Below, one piece after another: positions 17,160 through 25,171 of a DNA stretch of 64,000 nt. Within the stretch, counting starts at the first letter, position 1, and each line of letters begins with the position of its first letter. This DNA comes from JACVRW01 sp963716215 (lineage in GTDB: Bacteria; Actinomycetota; Thermoleophilia; Solirubrobacterales; Thermoleophilaceae): positions 1 to 64,000 of the forward strand of contig OY970298.1 in assembly GCA_963716215.1 (NCBI GenBank), written 5' to 3'. Both the position numbers and the translations under genes were made by a program. Below the pieces are notes generated by a model, which worked only from the letters and a program-made list of their open reading frames with translations, was not told the DNA's origin and made no database searches.

Positions 17160-17945
17160 CTAGGCCTCCGGCTCGCCGAGCGCTGACAGCTCGGAGCCAA
17201 CGATCAGGCCGATCAGCCGGTCCTGTGTGACGCCGTCCGCTGGCAGGTCGCCGACCTTCTTGCCGTGGCGGACCACGACGATGCGGTCGGCCACCTCGAG
17301 GATGTGCGGGAGGATGTGGCTGATGATGATCACGGACGTTCCGCGCGACCGGATCCGCTCGATCAGCTCTATGACCGCGGCGGACTGAGCCACGCCCAGG
17401 GCGGCGGTGGGCTCGTCCATGATCACGAGCTTGGAGGCCCAGACCATCGCCCGCGCGATTGCGACGCTCTGGCGCTGGCCGCCGGAGAGCGACTCGACGG
17501 GGGTCCCGTAGATCCGCGGGAGGTTGATGCGGAGGTCCTTGACGTGGCGCCACGCCTCGCGTCGCATCCGCCGCCGGCTCAGCACGCCGAACAGGCGGAG
17601 CGGTCCGCTGACCTTCTCCTCGCGGCCCAGGAACAGGTTGGTCGTGACGTCCAGGTTCGGCAGGAGCGCCAGGTCCTGGTAGAGCGTCTCGATCCCGAGC
17701 TGGCGGGCGTCGATCGGGCCGTGCAGCTTGACCGGGGCACCCTCCACCAGGACCTCGCCGCTGTCCGGGCTGAGCGCGCCGGAGAGCATCTTGACCAGGG
17801 TTGTCTTCCCGGCGCCGTTGTCGCCGACGATCGCGACGACCTCGGCGTGGCCGACCTGCAGGCTCACGTCGTCGACTGCCTTGATCATGCCGAAGTGCTT
17901 CGAGAGGCCGCGGGCCTCGATCAGGGGAGCATCGGTCGCGCTCAC
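17160..17945 (-). CDS. Sugar-type ABC transporter ATP-binding protein (single-domain)
   Basis: A 261-residue ATPase of the ribose/xylose type but with a single cassette. Walker A is GDNGAGKTTLVKML, the Q-loop is LYQDLALLPNLDV, the signature is ESLSGGQRQSVAIARAM, Walker B is LVIMDEPTAALG and the switch His is IIISHILPHI. The GTG start at 17945 overlaps the permease stop (GTGA), so the two are coupled. RbsA normally has two cassettes; single-cassette versions pair with permeases as homodimers. It powers import of the ligand bound by the lipoprotein at 19013-20167. Confidence 0.9.
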   Translation of the reverse strand: MSATDAPLIEARGLSKHFGMIKAVDDVSLQVGHAEVVAIVGDNGAGKTTLVKMLSGALSPDSGEVLVEGAPVKLHGPIDARQLGIETLYQDLALLPNLDVTTNLFLGREEKVSGPLRLFGVLSRRRMRREAWRHVKDLRINLPRIYGTPVESLSGGQRQSVAIARAMVWASKLVIMDEPTAALGVAQSAAVIELIERIRSRGTSVIIISHILPHILEVADRIVVVRHGKKVGDLPADGVTQDRLIGLIVGSELSALGEPEA

Positions 17946-18994
17946 GGCACCGCTCCGTCCATGCGGCGACGCACCTCTCCGAGCACGATGGCGAGCAGGA
18001 GGATCGAGCCCACGACCACCGGCTGCCAGAAGCTCGAGATGTCGAGCAGGGTGAGCCCGTTCTGGATCACCCCTAGGAACAGCACACCGATCAGCGTCCC
18101 GATCACCAGCCCGTGGCCGCCGGTGAGGGCGGTGCCGCCGATGATCACGGCGGCGATGATCGTGAGCAGATCGTTCGCGTTGGTGGCGGCGTAGAGGCCC
18201 ACCTGCCCCGCGTTCGCGGTCTGGACGATGCCTGCGATCCCCGCCACCAGGCCGGCGAGCACGTACACCGCGATCGTGGTTCGCACGACCCGCACACCAC
18301 TCAGGCGCGCGGCCGCCGCGTCGCCGCCGATGGCGTACACGTGGGTCCCGAAGCGCGTGAAGCGCAGCATGAAGCCGACGGCCGCGAACACAGCAACCAT
18401 CCACACGGTGTCGATCGGGATGTCGAGCCACACCTCCGACTGGCCGAGGTCGTTGAAGGCGGCGTCCTCGATTGTGCGCGGTGTGCCGTCGGTGACGAGG
18501 AACGCGACCCCCGTGAACAGGAACGACGTGCCCAGGGTGACGATGAACGGGTTCAGCGTCAGGGCCCCCACGAGCAGGCCGTTGAGCAGTCCGATCGCGC
18601 TCGCCGCCAGCAAGGACACGACGACAATCGGCACGACGCCCATTTCGGCCTTGACGCACTCGCTGACCACGATGCCGGTGATCGTGATCACCGCCACCGG
18701 CGACAGGTCGAGCCCACCGCTGATCACTACCACCGTCGCGAAGGCGGCGGCGATGCCCACCACCGCCACCGCCTCCGTGATGTTCAGCAGGTTCTGAATG
18801 CGCCAGAAGTACTCCGACGCGAAGCCCAGATAGATGCAGAGGGCCGCGACGATGAGCGCCAGCGCGACCTCGGGGCGCCGCGAGGCCCCGAGCAGCGCCT
18901 CCTTGAACCCAGGCCAGGACGCGGACACCGGAAGGTCCAGCTCACCAGCGCCGTCCGCCTCAGGCGTGGGCCGGAGATATCGACGGATCGACAT
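17942..18994 (-). CDS. Ribose-type ABC transporter permease (BPD_transp_2)
   Basis: A 350-residue polytopic protein of the RbsC/XylH family. After a soluble N-terminal stretch, hydrophobic helices begin at VALALIVAALCIYLGFA. Family motifs include ISGGLDLSPVAVITITGIVV, LNGLLVGALTLNPFIVTLG and YAIGGDAAAARLSGVRV, the EAA-like coupling region facing the ATPase. About eight to ten membrane spans are visible. It lies 18 nt after the binding-protein gene and overlaps the ATPase start. The ligand class (pentose, polyol or related cyclic compound) is inferred only from the family. Confidence 0.9.
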   Translation of the reverse strand: MSIRRYLRPTPEADGAGELDLPVSASWPGFKEALLGASRRPEVALALIVAALCIYLGFASEYFWRIQNLLNITEAVAVVGIAAAFATVVVISGGLDLSPVAVITITGIVVSECVKAEMGVVPIVVVSLLAASAIGLLNGLLVGALTLNPFIVTLGTSFLFTGVAFLVTDGTPRTIEDAAFNDLGQSEVWLDIPIDTVWMVAVFAAVGFMLRFTRFGTHVYAIGGDAAAARLSGVRVVRTTIAVYVLAGLVAGIAGIVQTANAGQVGLYAATNANDLLTIIAAVIIGGTALTGGHGLVIGTLIGVLFLGVIQNGLTLLDISSFWQPVVVGSILLLAIVLGEVRRRMDGAVP

Positions 18995-19012
18995 GAGCGG
19001 CGCTGGCCCTGG

Positions 19013-20167
19013 CTAGTTGCCTTCCGGGTAGTACTCGTCGATGTTGTCGGCCGTGATCAGCGGCGTGGGGTGGTTCGTCTCCATCGGCACCGGGTTACCG
19101 GCCAGGACGTCCTCCAGCACCGCCAGCGCCCATTCGCCGTAGCGCTCCGGGAAGAAGGCCACCGAACCGGTCTGCGTGCCCGCGCGGATCGCCTTTCGGC
19201 CCTGCGGGTCGGCACCGCTCACGATGATGATCGAGTCGTCCTGCTTGCCGGCCTTCTTGATCGCGTTGATCATGCCCGCGGCCGACGGGTCGTCGACGGT
19301 GTCGAACATCACGTTCTGGAAGTCCGGGTGAGCGGTGAACCAGTCGGTGGTGACCGTCTCATGCTTGCCGACCTTGCAGGTGAGATCGAAGACGTTGTCG
19401 GGTGGAATGGCGAAGCCGGCGTCCTCGACGGCCTTCGGAGCGGTCTTGAACATCTCGTTGACGCTCGGGCCGTAGTCCGGGTTCGTGCACTGGACGAGAG
19501 CGGTCTGCTTCGGGTCCCACTTCTTTTCGACGGCGGTCTCGCCGAGCGCCTTGCCGATGGCGGTCCCGGCGTTGCCCCAGTTGACACCGAAGTTCGGGAC
19601 CTTGGTTCCGAACGAGTAGAGCTGGACCGGCGCGATGCACTCGTCCTGGAGGATCTTGTACTGCTGCTCCCACAACGTCTGGGTGGCGGTGATGACGCCC
19701 TTGTCGCCCTTGACGGCGGCGGTCTTCGCCTGCGACAGCGGCTCGGTCTCGGACGGGTACTTGAGGTTGTAGACGCTCAGGTCGAAGCCAGCTTCCTTGG
19801 CGAGGCTCTCGATGTTCTTCGAGTTGGCGATGCCGAAGGTATCGATGTTGCCGTAGTGCATGTAGCCGATCTGGTACGGGCCCTCGATCTTGCGGAGCTT
19901 GGCCGAGTAGGTCTCCGGGTGGTCGGTGGTCTCCTCGTAGGCGCACGTCTCACTGTTCCAGCGCACCCACGGCTCCTTGACCGAGGCCACCTCGGGCTCG
20001 GCGATCACCTCGTCCGTCAGCTTCAGCCCGTTGCCGAAGGAGCCACCGTCGTCTGCAGGCTTGGAGGCGGACCCCCCGCCGTCGTCGTCGTCACCACCGC
20101 AGCCGACCGCGATGAGCAGGATCAGGACGGCCAGCAATGAGACGACTGCACGGGGCTTCGCAACCAT
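19013..20167 (-). CDS. Sugar-type ABC transporter substrate-binding lipoprotein
   Basis: A 384-residue binding protein. The start at ATG 20167 follows GGAGGAG. The signal peptide RAVVSLLAVLILLIAVGC ends in a lipobox cysteine, followed by an Asp/Gly-rich tether. The mature protein has a periplasmic-binding-protein type 1 fold: GPYQIGYMHYGNIDTFGIAN, GDKGVITATQTLWEQQ and NVMFDTVDDPSAAGMINAIK. It delivers ligand to the permease and ATPase downstream. The operon has its own promoter, TTGACG-N17-TACGTT (20237 to 20209), with a LacI-type operator at 20182-20193 in the leader. Confidence 0.9.
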   Translation of the reverse strand: MVAKPRAVVSLLAVLILLIAVGCGGDDDDGGGSASKPADDGGSFGNGLKLTDEVIAEPEVASVKEPWVRWNSETCAYEETTDHPETYSAKLRKIEGPYQIGYMHYGNIDTFGIANSKNIESLAKEAGFDLSVYNLKYPSETEPLSQAKTAAVKGDKGVITATQTLWEQQYKILQDECIAPVQLYSFGTKVPNFGVNWGNAGTAIGKALGETAVEKKWDPKQTALVQCTNPDYGPSVNEMFKTAPKAVEDAGFAIPPDNVFDLTCKVGKHETVTTDWFTAHPDFQNVMFDTVDDPSAAGMINAIKKAGKQDDSIIIVSGADPQGRKAIRAGTQTGSVAFFPERYGEWALAVLEDVLAGNPVPMETNHPTPLITADNIDEYYPEGN

Positions 20168-20181
20168 TATGCACTCCTCCG

Positions 20182-20237
20182 GGAAAGGTTTCCGCAACCG
20201 ATTTCAGGAACGTAACCGAGTGGGTCAGTCCCGTCAA
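20182..20237 (-). promoter_or_regulatory. Promoter and LacI-type operator of the importer operon
   Basis: On the minus strand, TTGACG (20237-20232) and TACGTT (20214-20209) are separated by exactly 17 bp. Downstream, GGAAACCTTTCC (20193-20182) matches elements at 22552-22563 and 23378-23389. This location, just after the predicted transcription start and before the ribosome-binding site, would let a LacI-family repressor block the importer genes. No lacI gene occurs in the window. Confidence 0.6.
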
Positions 20238-20286
20238 GCTGCGCTGCTCGATCTTCAGCCTGTCTCAGCCGGCGAGCGGCCTGCGG

Positions 20287-20574
20287 CTAGGCATCCGTGT
20301 CCGCCTCGAGCGGATGCACCGCAAGCGGGGTCACGTCGGTGTCGAACCAGCGCGAGAGCGGCAGCGAGGTGATCGCCGCGTGCAGCGCGCTGGCGTCGGG
20401 AGCGCTCCAGATGCCGACGTTGCTCATGCGGCCCGGTATGCGCCAGATGCGCTCGATCGTTCCGTCGGCCTGGAGCTCCTTGCCGCGCACGCGCTCGGCT
20501 GCCACGAGGCTCGCGATCTCGGCCTCGGACAGGTGGTCGGGCAGGTGGACGTCGATCGCGACGAGGAACTCCAA
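20287..20574 (-). CDS. Muconolactone delta-isomerase-like protein
   Basis: A 95-residue ferredoxin-like-fold protein matching the small muconolactone isomerase family: MEFLVAIDVHLPDHLSEAEI, RIWRIPGRMSNVGIWSAPDA and SLPLSRWFDTDVTPLAVHP. True enzymes isomerise muconolactone in the beta-ketoadipate pathway, but no muconate genes are here. It lies 3 nt after E1 beta and ends the E1 alpha/E1 beta operon. An isomerase or accessory role on the 2-oxoacid dehydrogenase substrate is therefore more likely than aromatic catabolism. Confidence 0.7.
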   Translation of the reverse strand: MEFLVAIDVHLPDHLSEAEIASLVAAERVRGKELQADGTIERIWRIPGRMSNVGIWSAPDASALHAAITSLPLSRWFDTDVTPLAVHPLEADTDA

Positions 20575-20577
20575 GGC

Positions 20578-21576
20578 TTAGAACTCGCAGGCCGCGCGAA
20601 CGGCGTCGGCGATGCGCTCCGTCGATGGCAGCCACGCGGATTCGAGCGTTCCGGCGTACGGGACCGGCGTGTCGTCGGTCGCGACGATCGCCGGGGGCGC
20701 GTCGAGCCACTCGAAGTGCTCCCGCGTCAGCTCGGCCACCAGCGAGGCGCCCCAACTGCCGGCGATCGAGGCCTCCTGGGCCACGACGAGGCGGTTGGTA
20801 CGGCCGACGCTTTCCGTGATCGTCTCCATGTCGAGCGGCACCAGCGTGCGCGGGTCGATCAGGTCGACCGAGTAGCCCTCGCCGGCCAGGAGCTCGGCGG
20901 CCTCCTCGGCGCGGTGGCGCATCAACTGGGTCGCGACCAGCGTGACGTCGTTGCCGGAGCGCACCACCGCCGCGCGGCCGAGGGGCAGCGCCGCGGCGGG
21001 CTCGGGCGGCGCGCCCTTCGCGTTCAACAGGTGCTTGTGCTCGAACACGAGCACAGGGTCGGGATCCTCGATCGCCCCGCGCAGCAGCCCGTACATGTCG
21101 GCCGGCGTGGCGGGCACGGCGATCTTGAGCCCGGCTATCCCGAGGAACCAGTTCTCGCACGTCTGCGAGTGCTGGGCGCCGAAGCCCGCGCCGGCACCGT
21201 TGCCGAGCCGCACGGTCACCGGCACCGTCACCTGCCCGCCCGTCATGTAGCGGTACTTGGCCATCTCGTTGGCGATCCCGTCGAAGCACACGCCCGCGAA
21301 GTCGGCGAACATGATCTCGGCCACCGGCTTCAGGCCCATGACGGCCGCCCCGACCGCCGTGCCGATGATCGCCTGCTCGCTGATCGGCGTGTCGCGCACG
21401 CGCTCCGGGCCGAACCGCTCGAACAGGCCTTCGGTCAGCTTGAACGGCCCGCCCGCGGCGCCGATGTCCTCGCCGAGCACGAACACGTCCTCGTCCGCCT
21501 CCATGGCGTCGGCCAACGCCTGGATGATCGCGTCGCGGTAGGTGATCTCCACTGCGCCGTTGCCGCTCACGCCCAC
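20578..21576 (-). CDS. 2-oxoacid dehydrogenase E1 component, beta subunit
   Basis: A 332-residue transketolase-like pyrimidine-binding protein of the pyruvate/acetoin/branched-chain dehydrogenase E1 beta family. Motifs: TYRDAIIQALADAMEADEDV, FVLGEDIGAAGGPFKLTEGL, RVRDTPISEQAIIGTAVGAA and SVDLIDPRTLVPLDMETI. It partners with the alpha subunit to decarboxylate a 2-oxoacid on thiamine diphosphate. The GTG start at 21576 overlaps the alpha stop by 10 nt, and the stop is 3 nt before the isomerase-like gene. No E2 lipoyl transferase or E3 gene follows, which is unusual for such a pair. Confidence 0.9.
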   Translation of the reverse strand: MGVSGNGAVEITYRDAIIQALADAMEADEDVFVLGEDIGAAGGPFKLTEGLFERFGPERVRDTPISEQAIIGTAVGAAVMGLKPVAEIMFADFAGVCFDGIANEMAKYRYMTGGQVTVPVTVRLGNGAGAGFGAQHSQTCENWFLGIAGLKIAVPATPADMYGLLRGAIEDPDPVLVFEHKHLLNAKGAPPEPAAALPLGRAAVVRSGNDVTLVATQLMRHRAEEAAELLAGEGYSVDLIDPRTLVPLDMETITESVGRTNRLVVAQEASIAGSWGASLVAELTREHFEWLDAPPAIVATDDTPVPYAGTLESAWLPSTERIADAVRAACEF

Positions 21577-22550
21577 ACGTGCTCCCTGCCCGCGGGCGGC
21601 TCCGGGTCGGACCAGCTGGTCGCGCGCTCGAGCGCCTCACGCACCTCGCGCTCGGCGCCTTGGCGCAGCTCCGCGAGTGCTTCGTCCTCGACCCCGGCCG
21701 CGGACAGCTCCGCCTCGGAGCGCGGGATCGGGTCGCGCGCGAGCCACTCCTCGAGCTCTCCCGGCGGCCGGTACTTCGCCGGGTCCGAGCGCGAGTGACC
21801 GCGGTGGCGGTACGTCAGCGCCTCGATGAAGGTCGGCCCGTCGCCGGCGCGGGCGCGCTCGACCGCCTCCAGCACGCACGCGTGGACTGCGCCCACATCG
21901 TTGCCGTCCACGCGTGCCTTCGCCATCGCGTAGGAGTCGGCGCGGTCGACCAGGTCGCTGATCGGCGTGGTCGCCGCCACCGGCGAGTACTCGCCGTAGA
22001 GGTTGTTCTCGCACAGGAAGATCGCCGGCAGCTTCCACACCGAGGCCAGGTTGAGCGCCTCGTGGAAGGCCCCGATGTTCACGGTCCCGTCGCCGAAGAA
22101 GCAGAGGCTGACGCGATCCGTCTTGCGGTACACGGCGGCCAGGGCCGCGCCGCAGACGATCGGCAGGTGCGCGCCGATGATCGCGAACGACCCGAGTGCC
22201 CCGACCTTCATGTCCGTCAGGTGCATCGAGCCGCCCTTCCCTCCGCAGAGGCCCTCGGCCTTGCCCATGATCTCCGCGAACGAGCGGTCGAGCGGGGCAC
22301 CCATCGCCAGCACCGCGCCGTGGCCGCGGTAGGTGCACGCCATCGTGTCGCCACCCTCGAGCGCGCGGCAGGCGCCCACCGACACGGCCTCCTGGCCCTG
22401 GCAGAGGTGGGTCGAGCCGCGCACAACCCCTTTGGTGAACAGGTCCTGGACCTCCTCCTCGAAGAAGCGGATCTCGTGCATCGCACGCAGCCAGTCCAGG
22501 CGCGTCTCGACGTCGGCGGCGGCAGTGGGGGATTCGCTTCGAGACGTCAC
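21567..22550 (-). CDS. 2-oxoacid dehydrogenase E1 component, alpha subunit
   Basis: A 327-residue thiamine-diphosphate-binding alpha subunit. Motifs: MHEIRFFEEEVQDLFTKGVV, THLCQGQEAVSVGACRAL, YRGHGAVLAMG, and the ThDP-Mg motif starting at CFFGDGTVNIGAFHEALNLA. THRGHS-like YRHRGHSRSD near the C-terminus is the conserved loop (phosphorylated in eukaryotes). The GTG at 22550 is taken as start because it falls eight bases behind a TAGAAA -10 box, giving a leaderless mRNA. It probably oxidises a catabolic 2-oxoacid or acetoin-like product made by the surrounding enzymes. Confidence 0.9.
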   Translation of the reverse strand: MTSRSESPTAAADVETRLDWLRAMHEIRFFEEEVQDLFTKGVVRGSTHLCQGQEAVSVGACRALEGGDTMACTYRGHGAVLAMGAPLDRSFAEIMGKAEGLCGGKGGSMHLTDMKVGALGSFAIIGAHLPIVCGAALAAVYRKTDRVSLCFFGDGTVNIGAFHEALNLASVWKLPAIFLCENNLYGEYSPVAATTPISDLVDRADSYAMAKARVDGNDVGAVHACVLEAVERARAGDGPTFIEALTYRHRGHSRSDPAKYRPPGELEEWLARDPIPRSEAELSAAGVEDEALAELRQGAEREVREALERATSWSDPEPPAGREHVWA

Positions 22551-22587
22551 CGGAAACGTTTCTAACGAACGAGGGCGGACATGTCAA
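22551..22587 (-). promoter_or_regulatory. Consensus promoter with overlapping LacI-type operator before E1 alpha
   Basis: On the minus strand TTGACA (22587-22582), 17 bp, then TAGAAA (22564-22559), eight bases before the GTG. The plus-strand palindrome GGAAACGTTTCT (22552-22563) overlaps the -10 box and start site, the classic position for repression. It is the best-formed promoter in the window and supports the GTG 22550 start. Confidence 0.72.
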
Positions 22588-22611
22588 TCGCCGAACAGGC
22601 TCGAGCCGGTC

Positions 22612-23391
22612 TCAGCGCGACAGCCAGCCGCCGTCCACCGGGAGGATCACGCCGTGCAGGTAGTCCGCGGCGGGCGAGCAGAGGAAGAGCGCGGGGCCGA
22701 GCAGGTCCTCCGGCTCTCCCCAGCGGCCCGCTGGCAGCCGGGCCAGGATCTCGGCGGTGCGCTTCGGGTCGTCCTGCCAGATGTGGCTGTTCATCTTGGT
22801 CTTGATGTAGCCCGGCGCGATCCCGTTGACGTTGATGCCGAGCGGGGCCCACTCGTTGGCGAGCGCCTTCGTCAGCTGCGCGACTCCGCCCTTGCTGGCC
22901 GCGTAGGCGGCCACGTTGAGGCCGCCGGAGAAGCTCAGCATCGATGCGATCGTGACGATCTTGCCCCCACCGGCGGCCGCCATGGTGCGCGCCGCGAGCT
23001 GGGCCAGCTCGAACACCGAGGTCAGGTTCGTCTCCAGCGTCTCGTCCCAGGTCTCCAGGTCGTGGTCGAGGGCAGGGCGCGCTCGGGTGAAGCCTTGAGC
23101 CGTGATCAGGATGTCGAGGCCGCCGAGCCGAGTGACGGCCTCCTCGAACCCGGATCGCAGGGCGTCGCGCTCGAGCAGGTCCACGCGCACCGCGCGGACC
23201 GGCCGCTCCGCGGTGCCGATCTCGACTGCCGCCGTCTCCGCAGCGGCGGATCGGCCCATGACGACGACCTCGGCGCCGGCTTGGTGGAGGCCTCGCGCCA
23301 TCGCTCTCCCCAGCCCGCCGCCGCCGCCCACGACGAGCGCGCGGCGCCCGGCCAGATCGAACAAGCGCTGAGATTCCGGAATCGTTTCCAT
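22612..23391 (-). CDS. SDR-family oxidoreductase (2-deoxygluconate dehydrogenase-like)
   Basis: A 259-residue short-chain dehydrogenase. The NAD(P) loop is ALVVGGGGGLGRAMARGL (a Gly-rich variant of TGxxxGIG). The catalytic set is IASMLSFSGG with Ser, then YAASKGGVAQLTKALANE with the YxxxK dyad. NVNGIAPGYIKTKMN and LPVDGGWLSR are typical of the KduD/gluconate-5-dehydrogenase branch. ATG 23391 sits eight bases behind TAGGAT and inside an operator-like GGAAACGATTCC. It is divergent from the sugar isomerase by only 17 nt. It probably oxidises a hydroxyl of the imported sugar-like compound. Confidence 0.86.
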   Translation of the reverse strand: METIPESQRLFDLAGRRALVVGGGGGLGRAMARGLHQAGAEVVVMGRSAAAETAAVEIGTAERPVRAVRVDLLERDALRSGFEEAVTRLGGLDILITAQGFTRARPALDHDLETWDETLETNLTSVFELAQLAARTMAAAGGGKIVTIASMLSFSGGLNVAAYAASKGGVAQLTKALANEWAPLGINVNGIAPGYIKTKMNSHIWQDDPKRTAEILARLPAGRWGEPEDLLGPALFLCSPAADYLHGVILPVDGGWLSR

Positions 23392-23405
23392 TATCGTGCA
23401 TCCTA
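23378..23405 (-). promoter_or_regulatory. -10 box and LacI-type operator at the SDR start codon
   Basis: The minus strand has TAGGAT (23405-23400) eight bases before ATG 23391, suggesting a leaderless transcript. The operator-like GGAAACGATTCC spans 23389-23378 and overlaps the first codons. It is the third copy of the motif seen at 20182 and 22552. The same 17-nt gap must also carry the control region of the divergent isomerase gene. Confidence 0.5.
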
Positions 23406-23408
23406 CCG

Positions 23409-24269
23409 GTGCGGATAGGCGTCGACAGCTACTCGTATCACCGCCTGCTCGGGCTGCTGCGGCCCGGCGAAACGCCGGCCGAGCTGGCCTTCTCGGACGG
23501 GCTGATGGCTCCGGTCGAGCACGCGCGCAGCCTCGGCTGCGACGTGGTCTCGGTGCAGACCTGCTTCCTCGCCGCGCCCGGCGAGATCGACCGCGGCGCG
23601 CTGACCTCGGTCGGCGAGCAGCTCGAGCTGGTGCTCGCCTGGGGCGCTCCCAACGGGCTGGAGTTCGGCCGCCGCGAGGACGCCCTCGATGACCTGGTCG
23701 CGTGGATCGAGCTGGCCGGGGCCGTGGGCTGCCGGCTGATGAGGATCGTCGTGGGCGGGCCGGCGCTGCGCGGCGTGGAGCCGCCGGCGACCCAGGTTGC
23801 GCGCAGCATCGTCCCCGTTCGAGCCGCCGCCCGGCATGCGGCGCGATATGGCCTGGCGCTGGCGGTGGAAAACCACGGCGACATCGCGACCGAGCACCTC
23901 AGCATCCTCGTCGAGCGTGTGGCGGCGGAGAACCTCGGGCTTTGCTTCGACACCGGCAATGCCGCCCGCGTCGGCGAGGATCCGGTCGAAACGGCACGGC
24001 GGATCGCCGCCCGCACGCTGATGGTCCACCTCAAGGACGTGGAGTCGCCCGAGCGGACTTCGGACCCGATCTCGGGCCCCTGCTCGGTCGCCTACGGCGA
24101 GGGGGTCGTGCCCGTGGAGGCGGTCCTCGACGCGCTCGCCGAGCCGATCGATCGCGGCAGCCCCGTCTGCGTGGAACTCGGCCAGCTGGCGCCGGGCGCG
24201 GACGAGCTCCGCATGGTCGCCGACGGGGTCGAGTGGCTCAGGGCACGCTCCGCGCGGGCGCGGAGTTGA
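23409..24269 (+). CDS. Sugar phosphate isomerase/epimerase (xylose-isomerase-like TIM barrel)
   Basis: A 286-residue AP-endonuclease-2/TIM-barrel family member. The N-terminal strand is RIGVDSYSYHRLLGLLRPGE. Metal-ligand segments are ALAVENHGDIATEHL (Glu and His), NLGLCFDTGNAARVGEDP (Asp) and LMVHLKDVESPER (His). CVELGQLAPGADELR gives the last Glu. The GTG at 23409 starts right at the first beta strand. It is divergent from the SDR and probably acts on the same sugar acid or keto-sugar. The exact reaction (isomerase, epimerase or dehydratase) cannot be assigned. Confidence 0.82.
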   Translation: MRIGVDSYSYHRLLGLLRPGETPAELAFSDGLMAPVEHARSLGCDVVSVQTCFLAAPGEIDRGALTSVGEQLELVLAWGAPNGLEFGRREDALDDLVAWIELAGAVGCRLMRIVVGGPALRGVEPPATQVARSIVPVRAAARHAARYGLALAVENHGDIATEHLSILVERVAAENLGLCFDTGNAARVGEDPVETARRIAARTLMVHLKDVESPERTSDPISGPCSVAYGEGVVPVEAVLDALAEPIDRGSPVCVELGQLAPGADELRMVADGVEWLRARSARARS

Positions 24270-24273
24270 GAGA

Positions 24274-25167
24274 TCAGCCGGCCGGCACGCGGCCGCGGTG
24301 CCCCCACCGGCGTTGGACGACAAGCGTCAACGTCCCGGCGAACAGCAAGGTCGCGACGTTGGTGCCGAGCACGGCCAGGGCGCCCCACGCCTCGTCCTCC
24401 TCGCCGACCCCGACCGCCACCCCGAGGTACGCCGCGGCCGGAATCGTGGTCACCGAGATCGCCACGCCCACCGCCGAGCTCGCGCGCGTCTCGAGGGCGA
24501 GCATGCCCGCCACCCCCGCGGCCAAGGCGACCCCGATCGTCGAGGCGTCCACGGCGGTCAGCCCCGACAGGGTCGTCTCTTCGAGATCGAACCCGGAGGG
24601 AAGCAGATCGAAGACGTCGACTAGGACCGTCACGACGACCGCCGCCAAGCAGGACATGGTGAGCCCGACGGTGAGCGTCACGAGCGCGCGTCCGACCAGC
24701 GGTCCGCGGCGACCCACCAAGCCCACGCAGGCCGCGGTGATCGGAAGCATGTCGGGGCTCACGGCCATGGCGCCGACGATCAGGATCGGGTTCACCTCGA
24801 TCACGCCGAAGGCCGCGATCACCCCTGCGGCGATCGTGAAGGCGAGATAGAGCGCGACCGGCCGCGAGTTGCGGCGCGCCTGTCCGACGACGTCCGCCCA
24901 GATCAAGCTCGTGGCCCGGTGCGCCGAGACCACCGGCGAGATCTCGTCGAGGCGGGCCAGCGCGATCTCCTCTTGCGCCACCCCGCTGCTCAGGAGGAAC
25001 TCCAGCACCGGGTCGGCCGATTCGGGGTGCACCTCGGCCGTGAGCAGAGCGTGCCCCGCCCGCACCCCCGGCGTGAGCGCCACGTGCCGCGCCGAGCCGT
25101 GCTCCTCCAGCCCCCGCGCGACCTCGTCAAGCGTGGCGGCGGTGGCGTAGATCCGCAGGAACAGCAT
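24274..25167 (-). CDS. DUF389 family membrane protein
   Basis: A 297-residue protein with an N-terminal soluble part of about 100 residues (LFLRIYATAATLDEVARGLE) and six or more hydrophobic helices. The segment beginning at VNPILIVGAMAVSPDMLPI matches the DUF389 core. The ATG at 25167 is the first codon before MLFLRIYA. It lies 4 nt after the cyclase stop and so is probably co-transcribed with it. The role is unknown; DUF389 proteins are thought to be membrane transport or sensing proteins. It is convergent with the isomerase gene, 4 nt apart. Confidence 0.75.
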   Translation of the reverse strand: MLFLRIYATAATLDEVARGLEEHGSARHVALTPGVRAGHALLTAEVHPESADPVLEFLLSSGVAQEEIALARLDEISPVVSAHRATSLIWADVVGQARRNSRPVALYLAFTIAAGVIAAFGVIEVNPILIVGAMAVSPDMLPITAACVGLVGRRGPLVGRALVTLTVGLTMSCLAAVVVTVLVDVFDLLPSGFDLEETTLSGLTAVDASTIGVALAAGVAGMLALETRASSAVGVAISVTTIPAAAYLGVAVGVGEEDEAWGALAVLGTNVATLLFAGTLTLVVQRRWGHRGRVPAG

Positions 25168-25171
25168 GGCG

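Noticed and set aside
18113..20140. A 675-codon plus-strand frame opposite the ABC permease and binding-protein genes
   Set aside because: Antisense shadow: the minus strand has clear membrane and lipoprotein features, and the plus frame has no domain.
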